From a bacterium (lineage in GTDB: Bacteria; RBG-13-66-14): DNA of 5,358 bases. The position numbers and the translations under genes are program-made. The notes below the pieces were generated by a model, which was not told the origin of the DNA, ran no database searches, and saw nothing but the letters and a program-made list of their open reading frames with translations. The DNA lies in the NCBI GenBank assembly GCA_026398675.1, contig JAPLSK010000069.1, positions 1 to 5,358 on the forward strand. The letters are read 5' to 3'. Shown one piece after another: positions 1 to 4,872 of this stretch (position 1 is its first letter; the number at the start of each line of letters is the position of its first letter).

Positions 1-96
1 GACCCTCACCCCGGCCCGTAGGCGAACCTCTCCCTGGAAGGGAGAGGGGGAATACGGCAACCCTCACTCCTAACCCCCCACCCAGAGGGGGGAGGG
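1..96 (+). repeat. Hairpin repeat block, copy A of a direct duplication
   Basis: This block holds two successive repeat units. The first (1-50) starts GACCCTCACCCC and contains a perfect 9-bp stem (27-35 with 39-47, loop GGA). The second (61-96) starts CCCTCACTCCTAA and has a C6/G6 stem. The whole block recurs at 189-272 with two main differences: copy A carries an extra 11 bases (18-28, GTAGGCGAACC) and one more C in the C-run at 74-79. The inserted bases also occur in the inverted repeat copy at 2425-2470, so the 11 bases are probably ancestral and were lost from copy B. I see no coding sequence here; repeats fill it. Function is unknown; REP-like hairpins of this kind are usually intergenic. 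Confidence 0.85.
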
Positions 97-103
97 GTTT
101 TTT
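69..103 (+). terminator. Possible intrinsic terminator formed by a repeat hairpin
   Basis: A stem of CCT plus six C (69-71, 74-79) can pair with six G plus AGG (87-95), with a two-A bulge and a seven-base loop. Six T residues follow at 98-103. This is terminator-like on the plus strand. Any gene it would serve lies left of the window. Copy B of the same repeat (189-272) lacks the T-run, so the terminator property, if real, belongs to this copy only. Confidence 0.3.
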
Positions 104-108
104 AGCAG

Positions 109-154
109 CCCTCACCCTTGCCCCATCGGCGCGCCGCTCCCACGGGGAGAGGGA
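109..154 (+). repeat. Hairpin repeat unit, variant between copies A and B
   Basis: The unit begins CCCTCACCCTTGCCCC and ends in CTCCCACGGGGAG, the same hairpin core (loop ACG) as the repeats flanking the DUF559 gene at 2478-2519 and 2901-2942. Its middle differs, with GGCGCGCC between the two parts. It lies in the same orientation as copies A and B. The stretch from 155 to 188 shows no recognisable feature. Confidence 0.75.
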
Positions 155-188
155 GACCGTGGGTCGCCGTTTTCACGTTCCCTACCCC

Positions 189-272
189 GACCCTCACCCC
201 GGCCCTCTCCCTGGAAGGGAGAGGGGGAATACGGCAACCCTCACTCCTAACCCCCACCCAGAGGGGGGAGGG
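189..272 (+). repeat. Hairpin repeat block, copy B of a direct duplication
   Basis: This repeats 1-96 apart from an 11-base deletion after GGCCC (position 205), one fewer C in the C-run, and a changed last base. It contains a perfect 9-bp stem (204-212 with 216-224, loop GGA). It ends 8 bases before the stop codon of the acyltransferase gene on the opposite strand, so it forms the 3' flank of that gene. No T-tract follows the hairpin in the minus direction, so I do not call it a terminator. Confidence 0.85.
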
Positions 273-280
273 AGAATATG

Positions 281-1510
281 TTATTCCGCGCCCGACGCCA
301 TGCGACGCGGGATGACCTCCGCGGTGTTGTCCTGGTAGCTTTTCAGGCCGCCCGGCGCCAGCTCCTTCACGAAGATGCGCAGGCGCTTCCACTCCCGGTG
401 CTCGAAGCGGCCCCACTCCTCTTGCACCTTGCTGTTGAACTCCAGCTCCTGGTGGGCGTCTACGTACTCCAGTCCCCGCGCCTTCGCGTCCCGGATCAGC
501 CCCACGGCGAACATGGTGGTCAGGCCGAGGTTGCGGTACTTATCCCTCACCCCGGCGTAGAAGAGGTCGAGCTGCTGGGTGGTGTTGCGCGCCTTCAATA
601 TCTTGAAGATGCCGAAGGGCAGGACGTTCCCCTTCGCCTTCTGGATGCCCTCGGTGATGTCGGGCATGCCCACGATGAAGCCCACGACCTCGTCCGTCTT
701 GGGGTCCACCGGCCGCCCCACCTCTTCCTTGGGAATCTTGTAGATGTACTTCATGAAGTGGGGGTCTATGATGGGCAGGTAGGAGTCTATGAGGGCCCGG
801 CCCTCCTCGGGCGTCATGTGGGCGTACCCGTAGATGAACTCGAAGGTGTCGTTGATGATGACGACGAAGTTGTCCAGGTGGGCTTTGAGCTCCTTCTTCG
901 TCTTGAACTCCACCAGGACGAAACCCTGGCGCTCGAGGCGCTCCATTATCTTCAGGTACACCGCCGGCGCCTCTTTGGGGATTTGTATCCAGAAGACGCG
1001 GTAGTCGTAGTCCTTGGCGAAGCCGCACCGCTCGACCAGCCCGGGGAGGTAGGGGAAGTTGTAGTAGGTGGCGATGGTGGCGCGGTGCTCGAAGCCCGCG
1101 ACCAGCATCCCCTCGGGGTCCTGGTCGGAGAAGCCGTGGGGGCCGGTGATGGTCTCCATGCCCGCGGCCTTGGCCCAGTTCTCGACGGCGCCGAGGAGTC
1201 CCTGGGCCACCTCGAGGTCGTCGGGGGATTCCAGGAGGCAGAACCGGGCGTTCTTGGTTTTCCACCGATCGTTCATCTTGCGGGAGGCGATGCCCATTAT
1301 CCGCCCCACCGGCACGCCATCCTTGTAAGCCAGGAAGCACTTGGCGTCGGCGGAGGCGAAGGCCGGATTCTTCTTCGGGTCGTAGTACTTCCGCTCCTCG
1401 TCGTAGAAGGGCGGCACCCACTGGGGAACCCCGGCGTATATCTTCCGGGGGAGGTAGATGAACTCTTTCAGCTCTTTCTTCGTCTCCACGGGCCTAATCT
1501 CGACAGCCAT
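281..1510 (-). CDS. YghO-like GNAT-fold acyltransferase family protein
   Basis: The 409-residue protein matches, from memory, a family of roughly 380-400 residues annotated as YghO-like or GNAT-type N-acyltransferases. Visible hallmarks are WVPP (residues 31-34), the DPKKNPAF segment (44-51), VGRI (68-71), GPHGFS (123-128) and EGMLVAGF (133-140). A C-terminal GNAT-like core around residues 320-385 includes YRNLGLTTMF, a candidate acyl-CoA pyrophosphate loop. I see no signal peptide or membrane span, so it is probably cytoplasmic. I chose ATG 1510 because GGAGG (1520-1524) lies 9 bases upstream and the family start is close to this point; an in-frame TTG at 1558 has no ribosome binding site. 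The substrate cannot be read from sequence. Some bacterial sphingolipid acyltransferases (ceramide synthases) are GNAT-type proteins and may be related, but no other sphingolipid gene is present here. The gene is transcribed alone, divergently from DUF2461. Confidence 0.85.
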   Translation of the reverse strand: MAVEIRPVETKKELKEFIYLPRKIYAGVPQWVPPFYDEERKYYDPKKNPAFASADAKCFLAYKDGVPVGRIMGIASRKMNDRWKTKNARFCLLESPDDLEVAQGLLGAVENWAKAAGMETITGPHGFSDQDPEGMLVAGFEHRATIATYYNFPYLPGLVERCGFAKDYDYRVFWIQIPKEAPAVYLKIMERLERQGFVLVEFKTKKELKAHLDNFVVIINDTFEFIYGYAHMTPEEGRALIDSYLPIIDPHFMKYIYKIPKEEVGRPVDPKTDEVVGFIVGMPDITEGIQKAKGNVLPFGIFKILKARNTTQQLDLFYAGVRDKYRNLGLTTMFAVGLIRDAKARGLEYVDAHQELEFNSKVQEEWGRFEHREWKRLRIFVKELAPGGLKSYQDNTAEVIPRRMASGAE

Positions 1511-1578
1511 CTTCTCCGGCCTCCGGTCGGGGGCGCTCTTTATTTGCGCCGGTAACAAAAAGATAAGGCTTTCCGGGC

Positions 1579-1584
1579 ATTATA
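1579..1584 (-). promoter_or_regulatory. Candidate -10 element for the acyltransferase gene
   Basis: On the minus strand this reads TATAAT exactly, in an otherwise GC-rich intergenic region. Transcription would start near 1572 and give a leader of about 60 bases before ATG 1510. No convincing -35 hexamer lies 17 bases upstream (TACCGT), so support rests on the -10 alone. Confidence 0.4.
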
Positions 1585-1605
1585 AACCATGGGCCGGCGA
1601 TACGG

Positions 1606-1634
1606 TAGACCGGGCTGACCGGTCGGGGTAAAAT
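1606..1634 (+). promoter_or_regulatory. Candidate sigma70-type promoter for the DUF2461 gene
   Basis: TAGACC (1606-1611, four of six bases matching TTGACA) is separated by 17 bases from TAAAAT (1629-1634, five of six matching TATAAT). Transcription would start near 1641, about 20 bases before the start codon at 1662. Back to back with the opposite -10 at 1579-1584, it makes this a divergent promoter region. Confidence 0.5.
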
Positions 1635-1661
1635 CGAACGACCGCAGTCCCAGGGAGTTTC

Positions 1662-2360
1662 ATGGCCTTGCACCCCGTTTTCCCCTCCGCGGGGATCGAG
1701 TTCCTCCGCGACCTCGCCCGCAACAACGTCCGGAGCTGGTTCGAGGAGAACCGGCACTACTACGACCACGTCCTGGTCCCGGCCCTGCGGGGAATTCTCG
1801 GCTGGGTCTGGGGGCGGATCGGGTCGTTGTACCCCGGTTACGTCGCCGACCCGCGGGTTAACCGAAGTCTCTACCGGATCAACCGCGACGTGCGCTTCTC
1901 CAAGGACAAGTCGCCGTACAAGACGCACCTGGGCCTCTTGATCTACCGGGGCGACCGCTCGGACAGCCCCTGCCTCTATTTCCACTTCGCCACGGACGAG
2001 GTGTTCTGGACCAACGGGTGGTACGCGCCGTCCCCGGAGGCCGTCCGCGCTTACCGGAGCTGGGTGGCCGACCCGGCGGTGAACCGGCGGTTCGGCGACG
2101 AGGTGTCCCGCGTTTCGGAAAAGTACCCCCTCTCGACGCCCCAGCTCAAGCGGACGCCCCCGGAGGCCCTGGGGCTCGAGCTGCCCCACCCCGAGCTTTT
2201 CCTCTACAAGGGGCTGGTGACCTACGCCCCCCGGGAGCCCGGCGATTGGCTCGACCGGCAGGGCTGGCTGGAGGAGGCGGTGGAGATGTTCGGCTTCTGC
2301 CGGCCGTTCATGGGCTTTCTGGACGAGTGGCACGACCTGGCCCGGGACGGCGAGCGGTGA
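1662..2360 (+). CDS. DUF2461 (TIGR02453) family protein
   Basis: The 232-residue product has the length and the conserved motifs of the DUF2461 family. The N-terminal part reads FLRDLARNNVRSWFEENRHYY (residues 14-34), with the invariant-looking NN and WF. The strongest signature is RINRDVRFSKDKSPYKTH (72-89). The biochemical function of this family is not established; conserved Arg, Asp and Lys residues in the second motif suggest a binding or catalytic site, but that is inference. I see no signal peptide or membrane helix, so it is likely cytosolic. ATG 1662 is preceded by AGGGAG (1652-1657), four bases away, and by a reasonable promoter. It is apparently monocistronic: 117 bases of mostly repeat sequence separate it from the next element. 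Codon use is strongly GC-biased, in line with the native genes here. Confidence 0.9.
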   Translation: MALHPVFPSAGIEFLRDLARNNVRSWFEENRHYYDHVLVPALRGILGWVWGRIGSLYPGYVADPRVNRSLYRINRDVRFSKDKSPYKTHLGLLIYRGDRSDSPCLYFHFATDEVFWTNGWYAPSPEAVRAYRSWVADPAVNRRFGDEVSRVSEKYPLSTPQLKRTPPEALGLELPHPELFLYKGLVTYAPREPGDWLDRQGWLEEAVEMFGFCRPFMGFLDEWHDLARDGER

Positions 2361-2368
2361 AGGCCGAG

Positions 2369-2396
2369 TTTTCCCTCTCCCTTTTAGGGAGGGGTA
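2369..2396 (-). repeat. Degenerate hairpin repeat behind DUF2461
   Basis: This short unit has a stem of CTCCC (2377-2381) pairing with GGGAG (2387-2391) around a TTTTA loop, extended by one wobble and two G-C pairs. It starts 8 bases after the DUF2461 stop and could act as an mRNA 3' end structure. No T-tract follows, so I list it as a repeat rather than a terminator. It resembles the other CTCTCCC...GGGAG units but lacks the CCCTCACCC tail. Confidence 0.55.
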
Positions 2397-2424
2397 TTCG
2401 CTCATAGGGTGGGCGGTGCTCTCC

Positions 2425-2470
2425 CCTCTCCCTTCCAGGGAGAGGCTCGCCTACGGGCAGGGTGAGGGTC
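2425..2470 (-). repeat. Hairpin repeat, inverted copy of the 1-47 unit
   Basis: The reverse complement of this segment matches positions 1-47 with two substitutions and one single-base gap (44 identities over 47 columns), including the GTAGGCGA portion missing from copy B at 189. It contains a perfect 9-bp stem (2425-2433 with 2437-2445, loop TCC). It runs tail to head into the next repeat at 2478-2519 in the same orientation. Confidence 0.85.
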
Positions 2471-2477
2471 GCCGCTT

Positions 2478-2519
2478 TCTCCCTCTCCCCGTGGGAGAGG
2501 GATTAAGGGTGAGGGCTAC
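2478..2519 (-). repeat. Left inverted hairpin repeat of the DUF559 cassette
   Basis: Read on the minus strand it begins GTAGCCCTCACCC, continues with a short linker, and ends in a 10-bp perfect stem (2480-2489 with 2493-2502) around a CGT loop. It is the inverted partner of 2901-2942, identical at 39 of 42 positions. It lies 71 bases before the ATG at 2591, but only 10 bases before an out-of-frame ATG at 2530. Confidence 0.9.
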
Positions 2520-2590
2520 ATTAGAAAAAATGTCCCTGCACCACACACCAGATAAATTGCCCCCCCAAGCTGGTCACCTATTCCCGCTCC

Positions 2591-2896
2591 ATGCGGAAGA
2601 GCCTGACCGAAGCCGAGAGAAAGCTCTGGCGCCTCTTGCGGGACCGCCGACTGATAAAGGCCAAGTTCCGTCGGCAGCACGTAATCGGCAGTTACATCCT
2701 GGATTTTTTCTGCTCGGAGGCCGACCTGGCGGTGGAGATTGACGGCGGGCAGCATGGGTTGCCGGAGCAGGCGGAATATGACCGGCGGAGGGATGAATTT
2801 CTGAATGGGCTGGGTATAAAGGTGCTTAGGTTTTGGGCCAACGATGTACTGAAAAATACGCAGGGTGTGTTGGAGGAGATAGCGAAGTATTTGTAA
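2591..2896 (+). CDS. DUF559 (Vsr-like fold) endonuclease domain protein, possibly 5'-truncated by frameshift
   Basis: The 101-residue reading frame is a full DUF559 domain, a small PD-(D/E)XK-type fold related to very-short-patch-repair (Vsr) endonucleases. Visible motifs are TEAERKLW (residues 6-13), KFRRQHVIGSYILDFFC (25-41) with candidate catalytic D38, VEIDGGQH (48-55) with E49, D51 and H55, the YDRRRDEFL helix (63-71), and IKVLRFWANDVL (76-87). All expected active-site residues are present, so it is likely functional if expressed. The DNA target is unknown. No Shine-Dalgarno sequence precedes ATG 2591, and the frame stays open upstream to 2525, encoding KLVTYSRS directly before the start, which looks like the family's usual N-terminal helix. 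A one-base shorter C-run at 2560-2566 would join this to ATG 2530 and give 121 residues, nearer the usual family length. It lies in a cassette of inverted repeats and is less GC-rich than its neighbours. Confidence 0.85.
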   Translation: MRKSLTEAERKLWRLLRDRRLIKAKFRRQHVIGSYILDFFCSEADLAVEIDGGQHGLPEQAEYDRRRDEFLNGLGIKVLRFWANDVLKNTQGVLEEIAKYL

Positions 2897-2900
2897 TAAG

Positions 2901-2942
2901 GTAGCCCTCACCCCTAACCCCTCTCCCACGGGGAGAGGGGGA
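2901..2942 (+). repeat. Right inverted hairpin repeat of the DUF559 cassette
   Basis: It begins GTAGCCCTCACCCC and contains a perfect 10-bp stem (2918-2927 with 2931-2940, loop ACG). It is inverted relative to 2478-2519 with three mismatches. It starts four bases after the DUF559 stop codon, so the hairpin would lie at the 3' end of that mRNA. No T-tract follows. The following stretch, 2943-3002, shows no gene or recognised site. Confidence 0.9.
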
Positions 2943-3002
2943 CCGCCTTCGGGGAGAGCGGGCTCGACTTACGCTTTGGCCACTAACACCATTACGCCCC
3001 GA

Positions 3003-3034
3003 CGCCGGCGCGGGAATCCTTTTTGGCGCCGGCG
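3003..3034. promoter_or_regulatory. 9-bp inverted repeat abutting the divIVA promoter
   Basis: CGCCGGCGC (3003-3011) and GCGCCGGCG (3026-3034) are perfect inverted repeats separated by 14 bases that include a run of five T. The right arm ends two bases before the -35 hexamer at 3037. The T-run is in the loop rather than after the stem, which argues against an intrinsic terminator for the upstream gene. An operator for a dimeric regulator or an insulating hairpin is possible; GC-rich palindromes also arise by chance in such genomes. Confidence 0.35.
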
Positions 3035-3036
3035 GC

Positions 3037-3065
3037 TTGTCATACACCCCGGATGGGCCTATAAT
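3037..3065 (+). promoter_or_regulatory. Strong sigma70-type promoter of the divIVA operon
   Basis: TTGTCA (3037-3042, five of six matching TTGACA) is spaced exactly 17 bases from a perfect TATAAT (3060-3065). Transcription should start near 3072. This promoter covers the TTG at 3037 and ends one base before the ATG at 3067, so neither can be the translation start of the main transcript. It is the best promoter in the window and probably drives all four downstream genes, which overlap one another. Confidence 0.8.
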
Positions 3066-3100
3066 TATGGAAACTAATATTTCCCGTTCCACCCCAGACC

Positions 3101-3105
3101 AGGAG
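3101..3105 (+). promoter_or_regulatory. Ribosome binding site fixing the DivIVA start
   Basis: AGGAG lies six bases before GTG 3112, an ideal spacing, and downstream of the predicted transcription start near 3072. It selects the GTG over the upstream in-frame ATG 3067, which has no comparable site. Confidence 0.75.
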
Positions 3106-3111
3106 CCGCCG

Positions 3112-3654
3112 GTGAGGATCACGCCGCAGGACATCCACCACCAGGAGTTCACCCGCTCGGTGCGGGGCTACACCGTCGAGGAGGTGGACGCCTTCCTCGA
3201 ACGGGTGGCCGACGAGCTGGAGCACGTGCACCAGGACAACACCAAGCTCCGGGACCAGCTGAAGGGGCTGGAGGCGTCCCTGGGCGAGTACCGCCGCCTC
3301 GAGAAGAGCATCGAGAAAACGCTGATGGCGGCCACCCAGGCCTCCGAGGACATGACCAAGAACGCCGAGAGCAAGCGCGACCTTATCGTCCGGGAGGCCG
3401 AGCTCCGGGCGGAGGAGCTCATCACCGAAGCCCAGCGCCGCCGCGACGAGATCAAGGTCGAGCTGGCCCAGTTGAGTCAGCAGCGCACGGTGTACATCGT
3501 CGAGATGCGGGCCTTCCTGCAGGCCCAGATGGGCCTCCTCGACGAGCTGGAGCTCCGCGGCTACAAGGGCTCTCCACGACCCCAGCGCCCCGCGCCGGAG
3601 ATGCCCGTCGAGCTGGACCTGGATAATCCCGATGACGCGGGTCGTGCCACTTAA
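3112..3654 (+). CDS. DivIVA-domain cell division/polarity protein
   Basis: DivIVA-family proteins form coiled-coil oligomers that bind curved or septal membrane and recruit division or polar-growth partners. From GTG 3112 the 180-residue product starts with the family pattern: RITPQDIHHQEF (2-13), RGYTVEEVDAFL (18-29). Residues about 30-150 are charged heptad-rich coiled coil, including EYRRLEKSIEKTLMAATQAS and an EAELRAEELITEA stretch typical of the second DivIVA coil. The tail (about 155-180) is proline-rich then acidic and probably disordered. Aligned to Bacillus subtilis DivIVA, the membrane-inserting Phe17 is Val17 here, while Arg18, Gly19 and Tyr20 are kept. I chose GTG because it has AGGAG at six bases, restores the canonical N-terminus, and lies downstream of the promoter. 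It is the first gene of an operon and overlaps DUF167 by 23 bases. Confidence 0.9.
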   Translation: MRITPQDIHHQEFTRSVRGYTVEEVDAFLERVADELEHVHQDNTKLRDQLKGLEASLGEYRRLEKSIEKTLMAATQASEDMTKNAESKRDLIVREAELRAEELITEAQRRRDEIKVELAQLSQQRTVYIVEMRAFLQAQMGLLDELELRGYKGSPRPQRPAPEMPVELDLDNPDDAGRAT

Positions 3655-3952
3655 AATCGGCAAGGATGGGTCCGGGCGCGCGCTGGTCCCGCTCCACGTC
3701 CAGCCGCGGGCGAGGCGCGCCGGACCGGCCGGCCTCCACGACGGAGCGCTGAAACTTCGCCTGAAGAGCCCGCCCGCGGAAGGCCGGGCCAACGCGGAGG
3801 CCGCCGGGCTCCTGGCCGACCTCTTGGGAATCCCCCGGAACCGGGTCGAACTGGTGCGGGGATTCCGGAGCCGGGACAAGCTCGCCGCCGTCACCGGCCT
3901 GAGCGCGGAGGAGGTCGAGAGGCTCCTGACCGCGCGCCTTGAAGAAGAGTGA
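3632..3952 (+). CDS. DUF167 / YggU family protein
   Basis: The 106-residue product shows the whole DUF167 signature: HVQPRA (22-27), HDGALKLRLKSPPAEGRAN (36-54), a LLADLLGIP helix (60-68) and a VRGFRSRDK turn (75-83). These small cytosolic alpha/beta proteins are widespread, including E. coli YggU, but their molecular role is unsettled. The gene often lies near yggT, proC, yggS or divIVA, and here it follows divIVA directly. Its ATG lies 23 bases inside the end of divIVA, with no clear Shine-Dalgarno sequence, so translation is probably coupled to termination of the upstream gene. GTG 3644 is an alternative in-frame start four codons later. Its stop codon overlaps the GTG start of the TPR gene. 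Confidence 0.9.
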   Translation: MTRVVPLKIGKDGSGRALVPLHVQPRARRAGPAGLHDGALKLRLKSPPAEGRANAEAAGLLADLLGIPRNRVELVRGFRSRDKLAAVTGLSAEEVERLLTARLEEE

Positions 3953-4872
3953 AACGTATGGGCCGCCCCGCGATAAAAGTTTTTTTCGCTCTCCTGATTC
4001 TCGCCGTCCCGGCGGCCGCCGAATCGGCGTTGGAACTGGTGGGCGACGGGAACGTGGCGCTGCGCGAGGGGAACTACGAGGACGCGGTGGTCTCTTTCAA
4101 CCGGGCCCTGGAGCTCGAGCCGGGCTACCCGGCGGCGATAAACGGCCTGGGACAGGTGGCGCTGGCCCGGGGCCGGTACGAGGAAGCGCTCCGGTTCCTC
4201 CAACCGCTCATCAGCGAATACCAGGGCGATCCGGTCTTCCTCCAGAACCTCGGGATAATCTTCAAGTACGTGGGGGATTACGGCAACGCGGTGGAGATGT
4301 TCCGCATGTCCGACAAGCTGTTGCCGGACAACCCGCCGGTCCTGGCCGGTCTGGCCGAAAGCCTCCTCCAGCGGGGCGACGCGCTCGAGGCGCTGCCGCT
4401 CACCCGGCGCCTGGTGGACCTCGACCCCGCCCGACCCGACTACCACTACCTCCACGGCATGGCCTCCCTGTACAACAATATAAAGGACGAGGCCCAGAGC
4501 GCCTTCGAGCGTACGCTGGCGCTCAACCCCTCCTTCGCCTACGCCTTCGAGCCTCTGTTCGAGATTTACTACGAGAAGGACAACCTGCCCCCGGCCCAGG
4601 AGCTGGCCGAGCGTTGGTGCGCCGACCAGACGGGGAACGGTTCCGCCTGGCGGGCCGTGGGCATAGTGGCGGTCCGGCAGGGCGATTTCCCCGCCGCCCT
4701 GGAGGCGACCCGGACCATGCTCGAGCGCGGCCGCCTGGACAACAATCTGGTCCAGATCGTCACCAAGTGGCTCCGGGCCACTGACCGGTACGCGGAGGCC
4801 CGCGAGCTCTGGGAGCGGGTGCTCGTCCTCGACCCCCACAACGTCTCCGCCGCCACCGAGCTGGAGCGTTGA
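3949..4872 (+). CDS. Exported protein of eight tandem tetratricopeptide repeats
   Basis: The 307-residue product starts with a classic Sec signal peptide: basic MKRMGRPAIK, hydrophobic VFFALLILAV, and a likely cleavage site after AAA (22-24). The mature protein is almost only TPRs: eight successive 34-residue units at about 27-60, 61-94, 95-128, 129-162, 163-196, 197-230, 231-264 and 265-298, with no gap. Units 1 and 2 are closest to consensus (EGNYEDAVVSFNRALELEPGY; RGRYEEALRFL); units 6 and 7 are most degenerate. There is no lipobox cysteine, so it is probably periplasmic or secreted. TPRs mediate protein-protein contacts; partners are unknown. GTG 3949 overlaps the upstream stop (GTGA), which suggests translational coupling. 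ATG 3958, three codons later, with GAAGAAGAG at 3941-3949 upstream, is an equally possible start and keeps the signal peptide. Confidence 0.88.
   Translation: MKRMGRPAIKVFFALLILAVPAAAESALELVGDGNVALREGNYEDAVVSFNRALELEPGYPAAINGLGQVALARGRYEEALRFLQPLISEYQGDPVFLQNLGIIFKYVGDYGNAVEMFRMSDKLLPDNPPVLAGLAESLLQRGDALEALPLTRRLVDLDPARPDYHYLHGMASLYNNIKDEAQSAFERTLALNPSFAYAFEPLFEIYYEKDNLPPAQELAERWCADQTGNGSAWRAVGIVAVRQGDFPAALEATRTMLERGRLDNNLVQIVTKWLRATDRYAEARELWERVLVLDPHNVSAATELER

Larger units (their letters stand above)
2478..2942. mobile_element. Putative REP-like cassette: DUF559 gene between inverted hairpin repeats
   Basis: A 465-base unit in which an endonuclease-like gene is tightly framed by two 42-base imperfect inverted repeats (39/42 identical), each a GTAG-headed hairpin. 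The gene's stop codon is only four bases from the right repeat. G+C over 2641-2880 is about 56%, against about 68-70% in the flanking genes I sampled, suggesting a different origin. No convincing target-site duplication is visible, and no transposase is encoded. Whether the unit moves, by itself or with help in trans, is inference. The alternative is that the gene merely landed between two members of a widespread repeat family. Confidence 0.45.

Noticed and set aside
1..280. CRISPR array
   Set aside because: Repeat units differ in length and sequence, are self-complementary hairpins, and lack regular unique spacers; no cas gene is present.
278..1555. Long open frame on the plus strand opposite the acyltransferase
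   Set aside because: It is almost exactly antisense to the real gene, has a low-complexity Val/Leu/Gly/His-rich translation, and shows no family motif. Long antisense frames are expected in GC-rich coding DNA.
1494..2405. Minus-strand open frame across the divergent promoter region and DUF2461
   Set aside because: It is antisense to DUF2461 and runs through both promoters and the 3' repeats; the translation is Pro/Arg/Val-rich without motifs.
2416..2742. Plus-strand open frame through the repeats and into DUF559
   Set aside because: Most of it translates hairpin repeats and then DUF559 in the wrong frame. Only the part from ATG 2530 may be relevant, as discussed under the C-run finding.
2472..2949. 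Target-site duplication around the DUF559 cassette
   Set aside because: CCGCTT on the left (2472-2477) and CCGCCTT on the right (2943-2949) are similar but not identical, and a match this short is expected by chance.
3012..3024. Intrinsic terminator after DUF559
   Set aside because: The five-T run is within the loop of the palindrome rather than after the stem on either strand, so a classic terminator structure is not supported.
2826..3152. Minus-strand open frame between DUF559 and divIVA
   Set aside because: It translates the right-hand repeat and is antisense to the divIVA promoter and start; no motif is seen.
3040..4839. 599-codon open frame on the minus strand across divIVA, DUF167 and the TPR gene
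   Set aside because: It is antisense to three well-supported genes with recognisable domains; its translation is low-complexity with no signal, motif or ribosome binding site.
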